Shown: one piece after another, positions 1-10,142 of the stretch
Position numbering within the stretch: the first letter of the stretch is position 1
Layout: the number at the start of each line of letters is the position of its first letter
NCBI RefSeq assembly: GCF_030457605.1
Contig: NZ_JAKDUR010000002.1
Coordinates: 62,001-126,000, forward strand
DNA: 64,000 nt
Source of the DNA: Halomonas sp.
Lineage (GTDB): Bacteria; Pseudomonadota; Gammaproteobacteria; Pseudomonadales; Halomonadaceae
Direction of reading: 5' to 3'
Program-made: the position numbers and the translations under genes
Notes under the pieces: model-generated
The model's database searches: none
What the model saw: the letters and a program-made list of their open reading frames with translations, nothing else
What the model was told of the DNA's origin: nothing

Positions 1-1
1 T

Positions 2-1843
2 GATGAACACGCACCGCTGCACAAGCTGGGGTCGGACCAGTGGGAAAAAGCACGCAAGAAAGCCGCCGAAAAAATTCGCGACACCGCCGCCGAGCTGCTC
101 GACATTTACGCCCGCCGCGAAGCCCAACAAGGCGTGGTGTACGACACGCCGGGTGACGACTACCAGCGCTTCTCGGCCAGCTTCCCGTTCGAGGAAACCC
201 CCGACCAGGAAGCCGCCATCCACGCCGTGGTCAACGACCTGACCGCGCCTCAGCCGATGGATCGCGTGATTTGCGGCGACGTCGGCTTCGGCAAGACCGA
301 AGTCGCCATGCGCGCGGCGTTTCTCGCCGTCCAGTCCGGGCGTCAGGTAGTAGTATTGGTACCGACCACCCTGCTCGCCCGCCAGCACTTTGAAAACTTT
401 CGCGACCGTTTTGCCGACACCGCGGTCAATGTCGGCCTGCTGTCTCGCTTTACCGGCGGCAAGGGCGCCAATGATGCACTGGAAAAAATCAAGAACGGGC
501 ACACCGACATCGTGATCGGCACTCACAAACTGCTGTCCAAAAGCGTCGAGCTGCCCAGAATGGGGCTCCTGATCATCGATGAAGAACACCGCTTTGGCGT
601 CGCGCAGAAAGAAAAGCTCAAGACCCTGCGCGCCGAGATCGACATTCTCACGCTGACTGCCACGCCGATCCCGCGGACGCTCAACATGGCCATGAGCGGC
701 ATCCGCGACCTGTCGATCATCGCCACACCGCCGGCCCGCCGCCTATCGGTCAAGACCTTTGTCCAGCAGCGCAACGACGGCGTGATCAAGGAAGCCCTGC
801 TGCGCGAAATCCTGCGCGGCGGCCAGGTGTATTTCCTGCACAATGAAGTCAAGACCATCGAAAATACCGCGGAAAAAATCCGCGAACTGGTACCCGATGC
901 CCGCGTGGCCGTGGCCCATGGCCAGCTGCCCGAGCGCAGCCTGGAGCGGGTGATGTCGGACTTCTACCACCGCCGCTTCAACGTACTGGTGTGCTCAACG
1001 ATTATCGAGACCGGCATTGACGTGCCCAGCGCCAACACCATTCTGATCGAGCGCGCCGACAAGTTCGGGCTCGCCCAGCTGCATCAGCTACGCGGGCGCG
1101 TGGGCCGCAGCCACCATCAGGCCTACGCCTACCTGCTGACGCCGCCGCCCAAGGCCATGACCCGGGATGCCGTCAAGCGTCTGGAAGCCATCAGCGCCTC
1201 GGATGACCTGGGCGCGGGCTTTACGCTTGCCAGCCACGACATGGAAATCCGCGGCGCCGGCGAACTTCTGGGCGATGAACAGAGCGGGCAGATGGAAACC
1301 ATCGGCTACACGCTGTACATGGAAATGCTCGACCGCGCAGTGAAAGCCATCCGCGCCGGCAAAACGCCCAACATCGACGCCCCCTTCTCCAGCGGTGTGG
1401 AAATCAGCTTGAACCTGCCGGCGCTGATTCCCGACGACTACATTCACGACGTACAGCAGCGGCTGGTGATGTACAAACGGATTGCCAATACCGCTGACGA
1501 AAGCGAGCTCAAGGAACTGCAGGTAGAACTGATCGATCGTTTCGGGCTGCTGCCAGTACCGCTCAAGCATCTGATTCGCCAGACCCGGCTGCGCCAGCGC
1601 GCCGAACAGCTGGGTATCAAGCGTCTGGAAGCCGGTGCCGAGCGCGGTCGAATCATCTTTGATGCCAAAACCCGGGTTGACCCCATGACGCTTGTCGGCC
1701 TGATTCAGGGCGCACCGGCCGAATACCGCCTGGACGGCTCCGACACCCTGCGCTTTACGCTACCCATGGAAAACGTTGACGCACGCTTTGAGCAGGTTGA
1801 AGCGCTACTCCATACTCTCAACCAGAAAACTGCTGCTGCCTGA
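2..1843 (+). CDS. mfd: Transcription-repair coupling factor Mfd, C-terminal part (5' truncated by window edge)
   Basis: Frame is open from base 2 (DEHAPLHKLGSDQWEKARKKAAEKIRDTAAELLDIYARRE); helicase motifs GDVGFGKTEVAMRAAF, DEEHRFGV, TATPIPRTL, QLRGRVGRS. Confidence 0.97.
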   Translation, partial: DEHAPLHKLGSDQWEKARKKAAEKIRDTAAELLDIYARREAQQGVVYDTPGDDYQRFSASFPFEETPDQEAAIHAVVNDLTAPQPMDRVICGDVGFGKTEVAMRAAFLAVQSGRQVVVLVPTTLLARQHFENFRDRFADTAVNVGLLSRFTGGKGANDALEKIKNGHTDIVIGTHKLLSKSVELPRMGLLIIDEEHRFGVAQKEKLKTLRAEIDILTLTATPIPRTLNMAMSGIRDLSIIATPPARRLSVKTFVQQRNDGVIKEALLREILRGGQVYFLHNEVKTIENTAEKIRELVPDARVAVAHGQLPERSLERVMSDFYHRRFNVLVCSTIIETGIDVPSANTILIERADKFGLAQLHQLRGRVGRSHHQAYAYLLTPPPKAMTRDAVKRLEAISASDDLGAGFTLASHDMEIRGAGELLGDEQSGQMETIGYTLYMEMLDRAVKAIRAGKTPNIDAPFSSGVEISLNLPALIPDDYIHDVQQRLVMYKRIANTADESELKELQVELIDRFGLLPVPLKHLIRQTRLRQRAEQLGIKRLEAGAERGRIIFDAKTRVDPMTLVGLIQGAPAEYRLDGSDTLRFTLPMENVDARFEQVEALLHTLNQKTAAA

Positions 1844-1861
1844 TACCGCCAAGGAACCGCC

Positions 1862-3082
1862 ATGATGTCAAAGACAACTGATCACCGCCTGCGCAAGGCA
1901 CCCGCCGTCACGCTGCTGGCCGCCGCTATCGGTGCGGTTTGGCTCACCCTGCCGGCCGCCGCCAGCGCGGTATCGCTTAAAGACGCAACTGCCACCCATG
2001 AAGCCAGTTCGGCTGAAGAAACGGGCAAGATCTCTGCGGCTGCCCTGAGCAGCGTGCAGACGCTGATGTCGGCACAACAGAGACAGGCGGCGTCCAGCAA
2101 ACAGCAGTCCACAGCACCGGCCGCGACTCCCAACGACCTGCCGCGCGGGCAATTCCACCTACCCGAGGAAGGCGATGTAATCGGCAGGAACTATACGATT
2201 GTCGTGCAGGATCAGGAGCAGACGCTGGTGGATATCGCGCGCCAGCACAATATCGGCTACGAAGAAATCCGCATGGCGAACCCTGGCGTTAGCCTCTGGG
2301 TACCCGGCAAGGGCACCGAAGTGACCATTCCCAGCCGCTACATCCTGCCCAACGTCAAGCGTGAAGGTATCGTGATCAACCTTTCCGAGCTGCGGCTTTA
2401 TTATTATCCGGCCGACAAGCCGGGCATTGTCGAAACCTATCCGGTCAGCGTCGGGCGTGACGAGTTCGCCACTCCGGTAGGCGTCACGCACACCACCGTC
2501 AAGGTCAAGGACCCCGCCTGGGCGCCGCCTGCTTCCATGCGCCGTGAAGCGGCCGAGCGCGGCGATCCGCCTCCGGAAATCGTGCCGGCCGGGCCCGACA
2601 ACCCGCTGGGGCGGCACGCGATACTGCTGGATCTACCGAGCTACCTGATTCACGGTACCAACCGCCCCGAAGGGGTGGGCATGCGCGTCAGCCGTGGCTG
2701 TATCCGCATGTACCCCGAAGACATCAAGTCGCTTTACGAACGCTTGCCGGGCAACACCCGGGTCAACCTGATCGATGCGCCTTTCAAGGCGGGCCGGGAT
2801 GCCGACGGCAGCCTGCTGGTACAAGCCTTTCCCCAGCTGGAAGAAAACAGTGGCAACGTCGATCCGGTAGTGAATGCCCTGGAAATCATTCACTCACAGA
2901 CTGAAAAGGAAGGCACCGAGGTTGACTACGCAAGCGTCAAGCAGGCCATTGAGAAACCTGATGGCAGCATCATCGCCCTTCATGGCCCCCAGGCCTCGCC
3001 GGCGCCGGACGCCACCACATCACACAACACGGCGGATTTGCTCGAGGAGATCCAGCTGAAAACCCGCTCGGCAGAAGACTAA
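1862..3082 (+). CDS. L,D-transpeptidase (ErfK/YbiS type) with LysM-like region
   Basis: Signal peptide, LysM-like segment, YkuD catalytic motif HGTNRPEGVGMRVSRGCIRMYPED. Confidence 0.93.
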   Translation: MMSKTTDHRLRKAPAVTLLAAAIGAVWLTLPAAASAVSLKDATATHEASSAEETGKISAAALSSVQTLMSAQQRQAASSKQQSTAPAATPNDLPRGQFHLPEEGDVIGRNYTIVVQDQEQTLVDIARQHNIGYEEIRMANPGVSLWVPGKGTEVTIPSRYILPNVKREGIVINLSELRLYYYPADKPGIVETYPVSVGRDEFATPVGVTHTTVKVKDPAWAPPASMRREAAERGDPPPEIVPAGPDNPLGRHAILLDLPSYLIHGTNRPEGVGMRVSRGCIRMYPEDIKSLYERLPGNTRVNLIDAPFKAGRDADGSLLVQAFPQLEENSGNVDPVVNALEIIHSQTEKEGTEVDYASVKQAIEKPDGSIIALHGPQASPAPDATTSHNTADLLEEIQLKTRSAED

Positions 3083-3120
3083 AACCAGGCCTGCCTGATA
3101 TACAGGTGCCGGATAAACGA

Positions 3121-3145
3121 AAAACCCTGCCTCGGCAGGGTTTTT
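3121..3145. terminator. Bidirectional rho-independent terminator between convergent genes
   Basis: AAAACCCTGCCTCGGCAGGGTTTTT hairpin flanked by A and T runs. Confidence 0.85.
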
Positions 3146-3201
3146 CGTGCTATGTACAAGCAACCGCATCAGGTAGGAACCCGCGCGGCTTCCATGCGGT
3201 C

Positions 3202-3465
3202 TTACTTCTGCATGGAACGCTCGAACATGCGGTTCATCTCTTCACGGTTCTTTTCAGACATCTGCAGGGCGGCACGTGCGTCACGCTGCGCCTGGTTTGC
3301 AGTGTTCAGCGCCTGAGAAGCGGTGCTGCGTGCTTCAGCGGCATCTGCCTGAGCAGATTCTGCAGTTGTACGAACTTCTTCCAGCGCGCTGGTAGAAGCA
3401 CAGCCAGCGAGGATTGCCAGAGAAGCGGCAGCGGCAGACATTTTCAGGGTAGTCTTCAGAGTCAT
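3202..3465 (-). CDS. Lpp/OprI-like alanine-zipper outer-membrane lipoprotein
   Basis: Lipobox LAGC, heptad Ala-rich coiled coil, C-terminal Lys (ERSMQK). Confidence 0.88.
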   Translation of the reverse strand: MTLKTTLKMSAAAASLAILAGCASTSALEEVRTTAESAQADAAEARSTASQALNTANQAQRDARAALQMSEKNREEMNRMFERSMQK

Positions 3466-3684
3466 AATGTTCTCCTTGAGTCTTCCTTGGTGCTACGTTG
3501 ATGGAACGACAAGTGTAAGGCTAGAGACCTTATACAACATTGTCTACCTGCAAAAGCAGGTTCACTGCAGCGACATGTGCCGCAAAGCACAGACGCGAAA
3601 CGCTGTTGTATTACAGCACACAACGTTTGTCTAGCGTCGCATGTTCAAATGCTAAAACTTTGAACAATCTTCGACAACAACACC

Positions 3685-4317
3685 TTAGCGAATAACAATG
3701 CGTGTGCCAATGCCCACCAGCTCGTTCAAACGCTCGATCTGCGGGTCTGTCATGGCCACACAGCCCTGAGTCCAGTTAAAGCGCCTGTGGACCTCAGGGT
3801 CGGCCTCACCCAGCCCGTGCAGGCCGATAGCGCCACCCAGCACGGTGTTTTGTGGCGGCGTGCCATGGCGGCGATAATACTCGAAATAGGCGTCGTATTC
3901 CTGCGGGGAATAAACCCCCGATTTCAGCGCCATGCGCGCATGGGCCGGCGTGGGATAATCAACTCCCATGAAAATATGCCAGCGGCTTTCATAGTTGAAG
4001 CGATTGACACGAAACTCGCCCAGCGGCGTTACGCTGCCACCACGAATACGCTGGGTTTCTGCCCCACCGCGGCCAAGCGATACGGGCGTAAAGTGCTCAA
4101 TTCGCTCGTGACCACGGTAAACGTCAAGGGTTGAGGCCTGATCATCCACCAGCACCCACAGCTCGCCCGGATAACGGGGTTCAACAGCGTTTTCCAGCTG
4201 CTTTTTGACCAGGTCGACAAACGCGACCTCCGCCAGAAAGCCGGCGCTCGCCGGCGCCGCATAAGTGGCCATACAGGCCAACGCGCCAACGAGAAAGCGG
4301 CGACGATATACAAACAT
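3685..4317 (-). CDS. L,D-transpeptidase family protein
   Basis: YkuD-type motif IGLHG...NWTQGCVAMTD; start taken at MFVYRRRFLVGAL signal peptide. Confidence 0.85.
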   Translation of the reverse strand: MFVYRRRFLVGALACMATYAAPASAGFLAEVAFVDLVKKQLENAVEPRYPGELWVLVDDQASTLDVYRGHERIEHFTPVSLGRGGAETQRIRGGSVTPLGEFRVNRFNYESRWHIFMGVDYPTPAHARMALKSGVYSPQEYDAYFEYYRRHGTPPQNTVLGGAIGLHGLGEADPEVHRRFNWTQGCVAMTDPQIERLNELVGIGTRIVIR

Positions 4318-4362
4318 GGGCGTACTCTTTATAGGCGTACTGTGTATATGCGTGCTGATTGG
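4318..4362 (-). repeat. Degenerate 15-nt tandem repeat (3 units) immediately upstream of the L,D-transpeptidase start
   Basis: gggcgtactctttat / aggcgtactgtgtat / atgcgtgctgattgg. Confidence 0.6.
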
Positions 4363-4440
4363 ACGACATCCGGATGGACCAACGCGGACGGCTTTTGCCG
4401 GCCGGAAAACCACCCTGTACTGCAGCGTCGGGGGACGACG

Positions 4441-4905
4441 CTAGATATCGTTGAACTCTTCAAACTGCGACACAATACGACGCACTTCGGCCTCATGGCC
4501 GTCAGCCAGCGCTTCAAAAAACTCAGCCTCGGCGGGAATCGCCGCTTTTTCGGCACGGTAGGCATACAGGCCCTGTAAAGCCTTGTGCGCACGGGTTGAT
4601 GCCTGCATGGCCGCATCAATGCTGTCATAGGTGGCGTACTGGGCCAGGCGTTCCAGTTCAGGGGGCTGAGGAAAATCAGCCGCATCATCAAACCAGGTAT
4701 TCAGCACTTCCTGATGCTCGGAATCATCGGCCAGCGTATCTTCCAGCCCGGTTTTCATGCGCAGCTCTTCGCTGGCCAGATAATCCAGCGCCATTTGTAA
4801 ACGCTCGCTTTCGGCCTCTTTGGCGGTATCGCTGAATTGCCGAGCCATACGCCCGTGAAAATCAGCTGCCCAGGCCACCAGGTCGCGTACTTGGTTATAG
4901 CGCAT
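4441..4905 (-). CDS. Hypothetical protein, all-helical, ferritin-like-looking
   Basis: ORF of about 154 aa from MRYNQVRDLVAW; Glu/His-rich helices; GGAGAGG-like SD upstream of 4905. Confidence 0.65.
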   Translation of the reverse strand: MRYNQVRDLVAWAADFHGRMARQFSDTAKEAESERLQMALDYLASEELRMKTGLEDTLADDSEHQEVLNTWFDDAADFPQPPELERLAQYATYDSIDAAMQASTRAHKALQGLYAYRAEKAAIPAEAEFFEALADGHEAEVRRIVSQFEEFNDI

Positions 4906-5045
4906 ATCCCCTCTCCTTTTATGTTCGTGACACGCCACGGATATGACACGGCACCATGCCGCAGGTTCAAGGTTCGCGAGACTGACAAAACACCCGTGCA
5001 TCACAGGGGAGCTCCCCGCGGGAACCAGAGCCGTCATTTCCGGGC

Positions 5046-7676
5046 TCACTTTTTACGTTTATCTTCTATTGTCCACCGGCCATTTTCAAAATTGGCCTTC
5101 CACCCCGTGGCCTTGCCGTTTTCATCAGTCATCACGAACTGCGCCTTGTTCTTGCGCGAAAAACGAATCTGCGCCGGCCGGCCGTCAGGATCTTCGCTGG
5201 GCGCATCGAGAATGAAGTGATACTTCTCGGGCAGCTCATCGGCGTGCGCCTTCAGCTCCTTGACCAACGGCGGGCGAGTTTCGCGATTCTTGGGAAACTT
5301 ACTTGCCGCCAGAAACAGCCCACTGGCCCCATCGCGCAGTACGTAGTGGTCTTCCACCTTCTGGCAGGCAAGTTCGGGCATGGGAATCGGATCCATTTTG
5401 GGCGGCGCTACTTCCCCGCTGCGCAGCAGCTTGCGGGTGTTCTTGCACTCATCGTTGGTACAGCCGAAATACTTGCCGAAACGCCCGGATTTCAACTGCA
5501 TCTCGCTGCCGCATTTATCGCACTCGATCACCGGCCCTTCGTAGCCCTTGATCTTGAACTGGCCGGCTTCTATTTCGTAGCCACGGCAGTCCGGGCTGTT
5601 GCCGCAAATATGCAGCTTGCGCGTCTCGTCGATCAGATAGCTGTCCATGGCGGTTTCGCAGCGCGGGCAACGGCGCTTGGCACGCAGCGCGTCGGTTTCG
5701 GCATCCGCACCGGCATCGGCGGCCACAGCTTCTTCACCAGGGATCAGGTCCATGGTGGTTTTACAGCGCTCCCTGGGCGGCAGGTTATAGCCGCTACAGC
5801 CCAGAAAGACCCCGGTAGAAGCGGTACGAATCTGCATGTGACGGCCGCATTTGGGGCACTCGATGTCGGTGGGCACCGGCTGGTTGGGACGCATGCCGTC
5901 TTCGCTTTCCGCCCGGGCAAGCTCTTCGCGGAACTCGTGGTAGAACGCATCCAACAGTGCGCGCCAGTTGCGCTCGCCTTCGGCCACATCATCGAGCCCA
6001 CCTTCCATACGCGCGGTAAACGAATAGTCCATCAGGTCAGGAAATGATTCCTTGAGCCGCTCGGTGACGATATCACCAAGTTTCTCGGCATAGAAACGCC
6101 GGCTTTCGAGCCTGACGTAGCCGCGGTCCTGAATCGTGGAAATGATTGCGGCATAGGTCGATGGTCGGCCAATGCCCTGCTTTTCCAGCTCCTTGACCAG
6201 TGCGGCTTCGGTGTAGCGCGCCGGTGGCTTGGTGAAGTGCTGTTGCGGATCCAGCGCATCCAGCGTCATCGGCGTGCCTTCGGGCAGATCGGGCAGGTGC
6301 TGGTCTTCGTTCTTGCCGGAAGGCTTCATCACCCGAGTATAGCCGTCAAACTTCAGCACCCGGCCCTTGGCGCGCAGCTCGTAGCCGTTGACGTCAATGC
6401 TCAGAGTGCTGGAAAGGTATTCTGCCGGAGTCATCTGACAGGCCACGAACTGCCGCCAGATCAGCTCATAAAGGCGCTCGGCGTCGCGCTCCATGCCGGC
6501 CAGATCGGTGGCCTTGCGCTCAACGTTTGACGGGCGAATCGCCTCGTGGGCTTCCTGGGCACTTTCCTTGCTGGTATAGCGGTTGGGCGCCTCAGGCAGA
6601 TAGCGATCGCCGTATTCCTCACCGATAAAGCTGCGCGCACTTTCCACCGCGTCGTTGGACAGATTGGTGGAGTCGGTACGCATATAAGTAATGTAGCCCG
6701 CCTCGTAAAGGCGCTGGGCCATGGTCATGGTCTTTTTGACTGAGAAACCCAGACGGCCGCTGGCGGCCTGCTGCAGCGTCGAGGTAATAAAGGGCGCACC
6801 GGGTTTGGAGCGCGTGGGCTTGTCTTCCCGTGCGGTAATCGAAAGTGCGGCACTTTTCAGCCCGGCAATGCGCTCAAGCGTGTCACTTTCAGAGGTGGGA
6901 CGAAACGCCTTGCCGTTCTGGCGTGCCAGAGCAAAACGCACGCCTTCCCCCTCGGGCGTTACCAGATCGGCGTGCACATCCCAGAACTCTTCTGGTATAA
7001 ACGCACGGATCTCACGCTCGCGCTCGACGATCAACCGCACGGCCACGGATTGCACCCGTCCGGCCGACAGTCCACGTGCCACTTTTGCCCACAAAAGCGG
7101 CGAAAGCATGAAGCCTACCACCCGGTCGAGAAAACGCCGCGCCTGCTGTGCCTCTACCCGGGGGATATTCAGTGCACCCGGGGCCTTGAAGGCGTCCTGA
7201 ATGGCGTTTTTGGTAATCTCGTTGAAGACCACACGCTTGTAGCGATCTTCGTCGCCGCCGATGGTCTCGCGCAGGTGCCAGGCAATGGCCTCCCCTTCGC
7301 GGTCCAGATCCGTGGCCAGATAAACGGCGTCGGCATTGGCGGCCAGCTTTTTAAGCTCCGCCACCACCTTCTCTTTACCCGGCAGCGTTTCATAGTGGGC
7401 TTCCCAGCCGTTATCCGGATCGATCCCCATACGACGAATAAGCTGGGTGTGCGCCTTGCGCTTTTTATGCACCGCTTTTTCTTCTGCCGACATCTTGCGG
7501 GTCGCCGCCGCCTGACGCGCACGCTCCCTGGGGTCGACAGCGGTTTTACTCGAGCCGCTGGTCGGCAGATCACGTATGTGGCCCACGCTCGACTTGACGA
7601 TAAAATCGCTGCCGAGATACTTATTGATCGTTTTCGCCTTGGCCGGCGACTCAACGATGACCAGTGACTTGCCCAT
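5046..7676 (-). CDS. topA: DNA topoisomerase I
   Basis: [22 protein letters not shown] start, Toprim motifs, YITYMRTDS catalytic Tyr, C-terminal Cys4 zinc ribbons. Confidence 0.98.
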   Translation of the reverse strand: MGKSLVIVESPAKAKTINKYLGSDFIVKSSVGHIRDLPTSGSSKTAVDPRERARQAAATRKMSAEEKAVHKKRKAHTQLIRRMGIDPDNGWEAHYETLPGKEKVVAELKKLAANADAVYLATDLDREGEAIAWHLRETIGGDEDRYKRVVFNEITKNAIQDAFKAPGALNIPRVEAQQARRFLDRVVGFMLSPLLWAKVARGLSAGRVQSVAVRLIVEREREIRAFIPEEFWDVHADLVTPEGEGVRFALARQNGKAFRPTSESDTLERIAGLKSAALSITAREDKPTRSKPGAPFITSTLQQAASGRLGFSVKKTMTMAQRLYEAGYITYMRTDSTNLSNDAVESARSFIGEEYGDRYLPEAPNRYTSKESAQEAHEAIRPSNVERKATDLAGMERDAERLYELIWRQFVACQMTPAEYLSSTLSIDVNGYELRAKGRVLKFDGYTRVMKPSGKNEDQHLPDLPEGTPMTLDALDPQQHFTKPPARYTEAALVKELEKQGIGRPSTYAAIISTIQDRGYVRLESRRFYAEKLGDIVTERLKESFPDLMDYSFTARMEGGLDDVAEGERNWRALLDAFYHEFREELARAESEDGMRPNQPVPTDIECPKCGRHMQIRTASTGVFLGCSGYNLPPRERCKTTMDLIPGEEAVAADAGADAETDALRAKRRCPRCETAMDSYLIDETRKLHICGNSPDCRGYEIEAGQFKIKGYEGPVIECDKCGSEMQLKSGRFGKYFGCTNDECKNTRKLLRSGEVAPPKMDPIPMPELACQKVEDHYVLRDGASGLFLAASKFPKNRETRPPLVKELKAHADELPEKYHFILDAPSEDPDGRPAQIRFSRKNKAQFVMTDENGKATGWKANFENGRWTIEDKRKK

Positions 7677-7988
7677 AGTGCTCCACTTGAATGATGTGCC
7701 GACGATAAAAACGGCAGTTAACAGGCCATATCGCGCGCTGTGTGGCGCTTTTGCACGAGTGAAAAAATGCGCCTACCCTAACCTACGCCTTGACGAAGCG
7801 CTAGCCCGGCAGCGCCATTTTGCAACCCCGCCGGGCGCTCGCCCCGGGTACGCTACGCTGGCGAGAATATCCCGGGGCCGGGCAATCGTGTTACATTGAA
7901 CGTAATTTTCCGACGTATCCATTGACGAGCGATGCCCCCGGTTTCTGGCGGCCTGGCCCGTCATCGCACAGTAGAGGCTCCTGGATTT

Positions 7989-9065
7989 ATGAGCAACGAT
8001 ACCTCACAGCGCGTGCAAAGCGGCGAAAAGTTCCGCAACGAGCGCGGTATGTCCGTGATCAAGGACGGCATCAAGCAGCGCAAATCTGCCGTACAGATTG
8101 AGCCGGCCACGCCCGCCAAACCGGTAGAACGCAAGCCCAAATGGCTGCGCGCTCGGGTGGCCGGCGGGGAACGCTATGAGGCGGTCAAGAAAAACGTCGC
8201 CAAACACAACCTGAGCACCGTATGCGCCGAATCCCACTGCCCCAACATGGGCGAATGCTGGAGCAACGGTACTGCTACCATCATGCTGATGGGATCGGTT
8301 TGTACCCGTGCCTGCCGCTTCTGCGCGGTAGATACCGGCAACCCCAAAGGCTGGCTTGATGCGGACGAGCCGGAAAACACCGCCAAGTCGGTCGAGCTGA
8401 TGGGGCTACGTTACATTGTTCTGACCTCGGTTGACCGGGACGATCTTGACGATGGCGGCGCCGGCCACTACGCCAGCTGCATCCGTGCGATCAAGGCGCG
8501 CACACCCGACGTGGTAGTAGAAGCGCTGACCCCCGATTTTGACGCCGCACCGACTGCCATCGAGCGGGTCGCAGATTCCGGTCTGGAAGTGTTTGCGCAA
8601 AACGTCGAAACCGTTGAGCGCCTAACAGGCCGCGTGCGCGATCCCCGCGCGGGCTACCGCAAAACCCTTGATGTGCTGGCTCACGCCAAACGCTACCGTC
8701 CGGATATCATCACCAAAACCAGCATCATGCTGGGACTAGGCGAGACCGACGAGGAAATCATGCAGACATTTGACGACCTGCGCGAAATCGGCGTCGATAT
8801 TGTCACCCTTGGCCAGTACCTGCAGCCAACCAAAAACCACCTTTCGGTTGAACGCTGGGTCACCCCGGAAGAGTTCGAGAACTACCGCCAGCTGGGGCTC
8901 GCCAAGGGTTTCATGGAAGTACCTTCCGGCCCGCTGGTGCGCTCAAGCTATCGCGCCGACCGCGTGTTCGAGAAAAACAACCTGGGGCTCGCCTCTCCGG
9001 CTGCAGTGCCCGGCCAGGAAAAAACCGACAGCGCCAACCTGATTCCGGTGCAAAGCGTCGGCTAA
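7989..9065 (+). CDS. lipA: Lipoyl synthase
   Basis: [13 protein letters not shown] and radical SAM motif [10 protein letters not shown]. Confidence 0.97.
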   Translation: MSNDTSQRVQSGEKFRNERGMSVIKDGIKQRKSAVQIEPATPAKPVERKPKWLRARVAGGERYEAVKKNVAKHNLSTVCAESHCPNMGECWSNGTATIMLMGSVCTRACRFCAVDTGNPKGWLDADEPENTAKSVELMGLRYIVLTSVDRDDLDDGGAGHYASCIRAIKARTPDVVVEALTPDFDAAPTAIERVADSGLEVFAQNVETVERLTGRVRDPRAGYRKTLDVLAHAKRYRPDIITKTSIMLGLGETDEEIMQTFDDLREIGVDIVTLGQYLQPTKNHLSVERWVTPEEFENYRQLGLAKGFMEVPSGPLVRSSYRADRVFEKNNLGLASPAAVPGQEKTDSANLIPVQSVG

Positions 9066-9079
9066 TCGGCCTGCCAATC

Positions 9080-9125
9080 ACACAACGGCCCACCTGTCGC
9101 TAACGCGGCAAGTGGGCCGTTGTGT
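9080..9125. terminator. Bidirectional terminator between convergent lipA and lipB
   Basis: ACACAACGGCCCAC ... GTGGGCCGTTGTGT, 14-bp stem. Confidence 0.8.
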
Positions 9126-9140
9126 TTATGGGCGATTTCT

Positions 9141-9803
9141 TTACTGCGTGAGTAAACGGCGCCTGATCCTCGTGGCCAGCGCATCAGCCAGCTGTTCACC
9201 AACATCTGCCACGCTCACCGGCCGATCAGTCAGCGACGCAAGTCGTGCCATCGGCATGCCCGCATAACCGCAGGGATTGATGCGCGAAAACGGTTCAAGA
9301 TCACAGTCAACGTTCAGCGCAACACCGTGAAAGCTCGCCCCGCGGCGGATGCGCAGCCCCAGCGAGGCTATCTTCGCTTCACTCTCGGCACCGCCCCCGC
9401 TTGTTGTGACATAAACGCCCGGAGCATCGGGCCGGGCACGAGCAGCAATGCCGTAATCGGCCAGCACGTCGATCACGGCATTTTCCATGGCAGTCACCAG
9501 CTCGCGCACGCCCATCCGCGCCCGGCGCACGTCCAGCAGCGGATATAACACCACCTGCCCGGGGCCATGATAGGTTACCTGCCCGCCGCGATCGGTCTGC
9601 ACCACGGGAATATCACCGGGCATGAGCACATGTTCGGGTTTACCCGCCTGCCCCTGAGTAAAGACCGGCTCGTGTTCCACCAGCCAGAACTGGTCCGGCG
9701 TTTGCGCATTTCGCGTGTCGGTAAGCTCGCGCATGGCTTCCCACACGGGCAGGTACGTGCGTCGCCCCAGACGATGCAGCGCGATCGCAGTGGACTCACT
9801 CAC
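9141..9803 (-). CDS. lipB: Octanoyltransferase
   Basis: [48 protein letters not shown]. Confidence 0.97.
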   Translation of the reverse strand: MSESTAIALHRLGRRTYLPVWEAMRELTDTRNAQTPDQFWLVEHEPVFTQGQAGKPEHVLMPGDIPVVQTDRGGQVTYHGPGQVVLYPLLDVRRARMGVRELVTAMENAVIDVLADYGIAARARPDAPGVYVTTSGGGAESEAKIASLGLRIRRGASFHGVALNVDCDLEPFSRINPCGYAGMPMARLASLTDRPVSVADVGEQLADALATRIRRRLLTQ

Positions 9804-9804
9804 G

Positions 9805-10140
9805 CTACACCACCATATGAACGCGACCGGTGGCCTTCAGGTTCGCAAACAGCGCCTTGAGCTGAGCCTCACCGGTGGCGTGAATGGTTAGGCGCACCGA
9901 CTGAAAGCGACCGTTACGGCTATCGATCACCTGAATGGCAGCGGCATCGAAACCGGGCGAGTGACGCTCGACCACCTCACACACCGCGGCGGGAAAGTCG
10001 GCCGCCGCGTCCCCCACTACCTTGATGGGATAGTCACACGGGAAGGTGATTCTGGGGGACGCCTTGCCCCCGGTCTGACGTAAATCACGAAATGTTTTTT
10101 TGCCGCTTGGCTGCATAATTCTTTCCACGCGGTTGGTCAT
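9805..10140 (-). CDS. YbeD/DUF493 family protein
   Basis: [13 protein letters not shown] motif; located between lipB and dacA as in many gammaproteobacteria. Confidence 0.9.
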   Translation of the reverse strand: MTNRVERIMQPSGKKTFRDLRQTGGKASPRITFPCDYPIKVVGDAAADFPAAVCEVVERHSPGFDAAAIQVIDSRNGRFQSVRLTIHATGEAQLKALFANLKATGRVHMVV

Positions 10141-10142
10141 AT

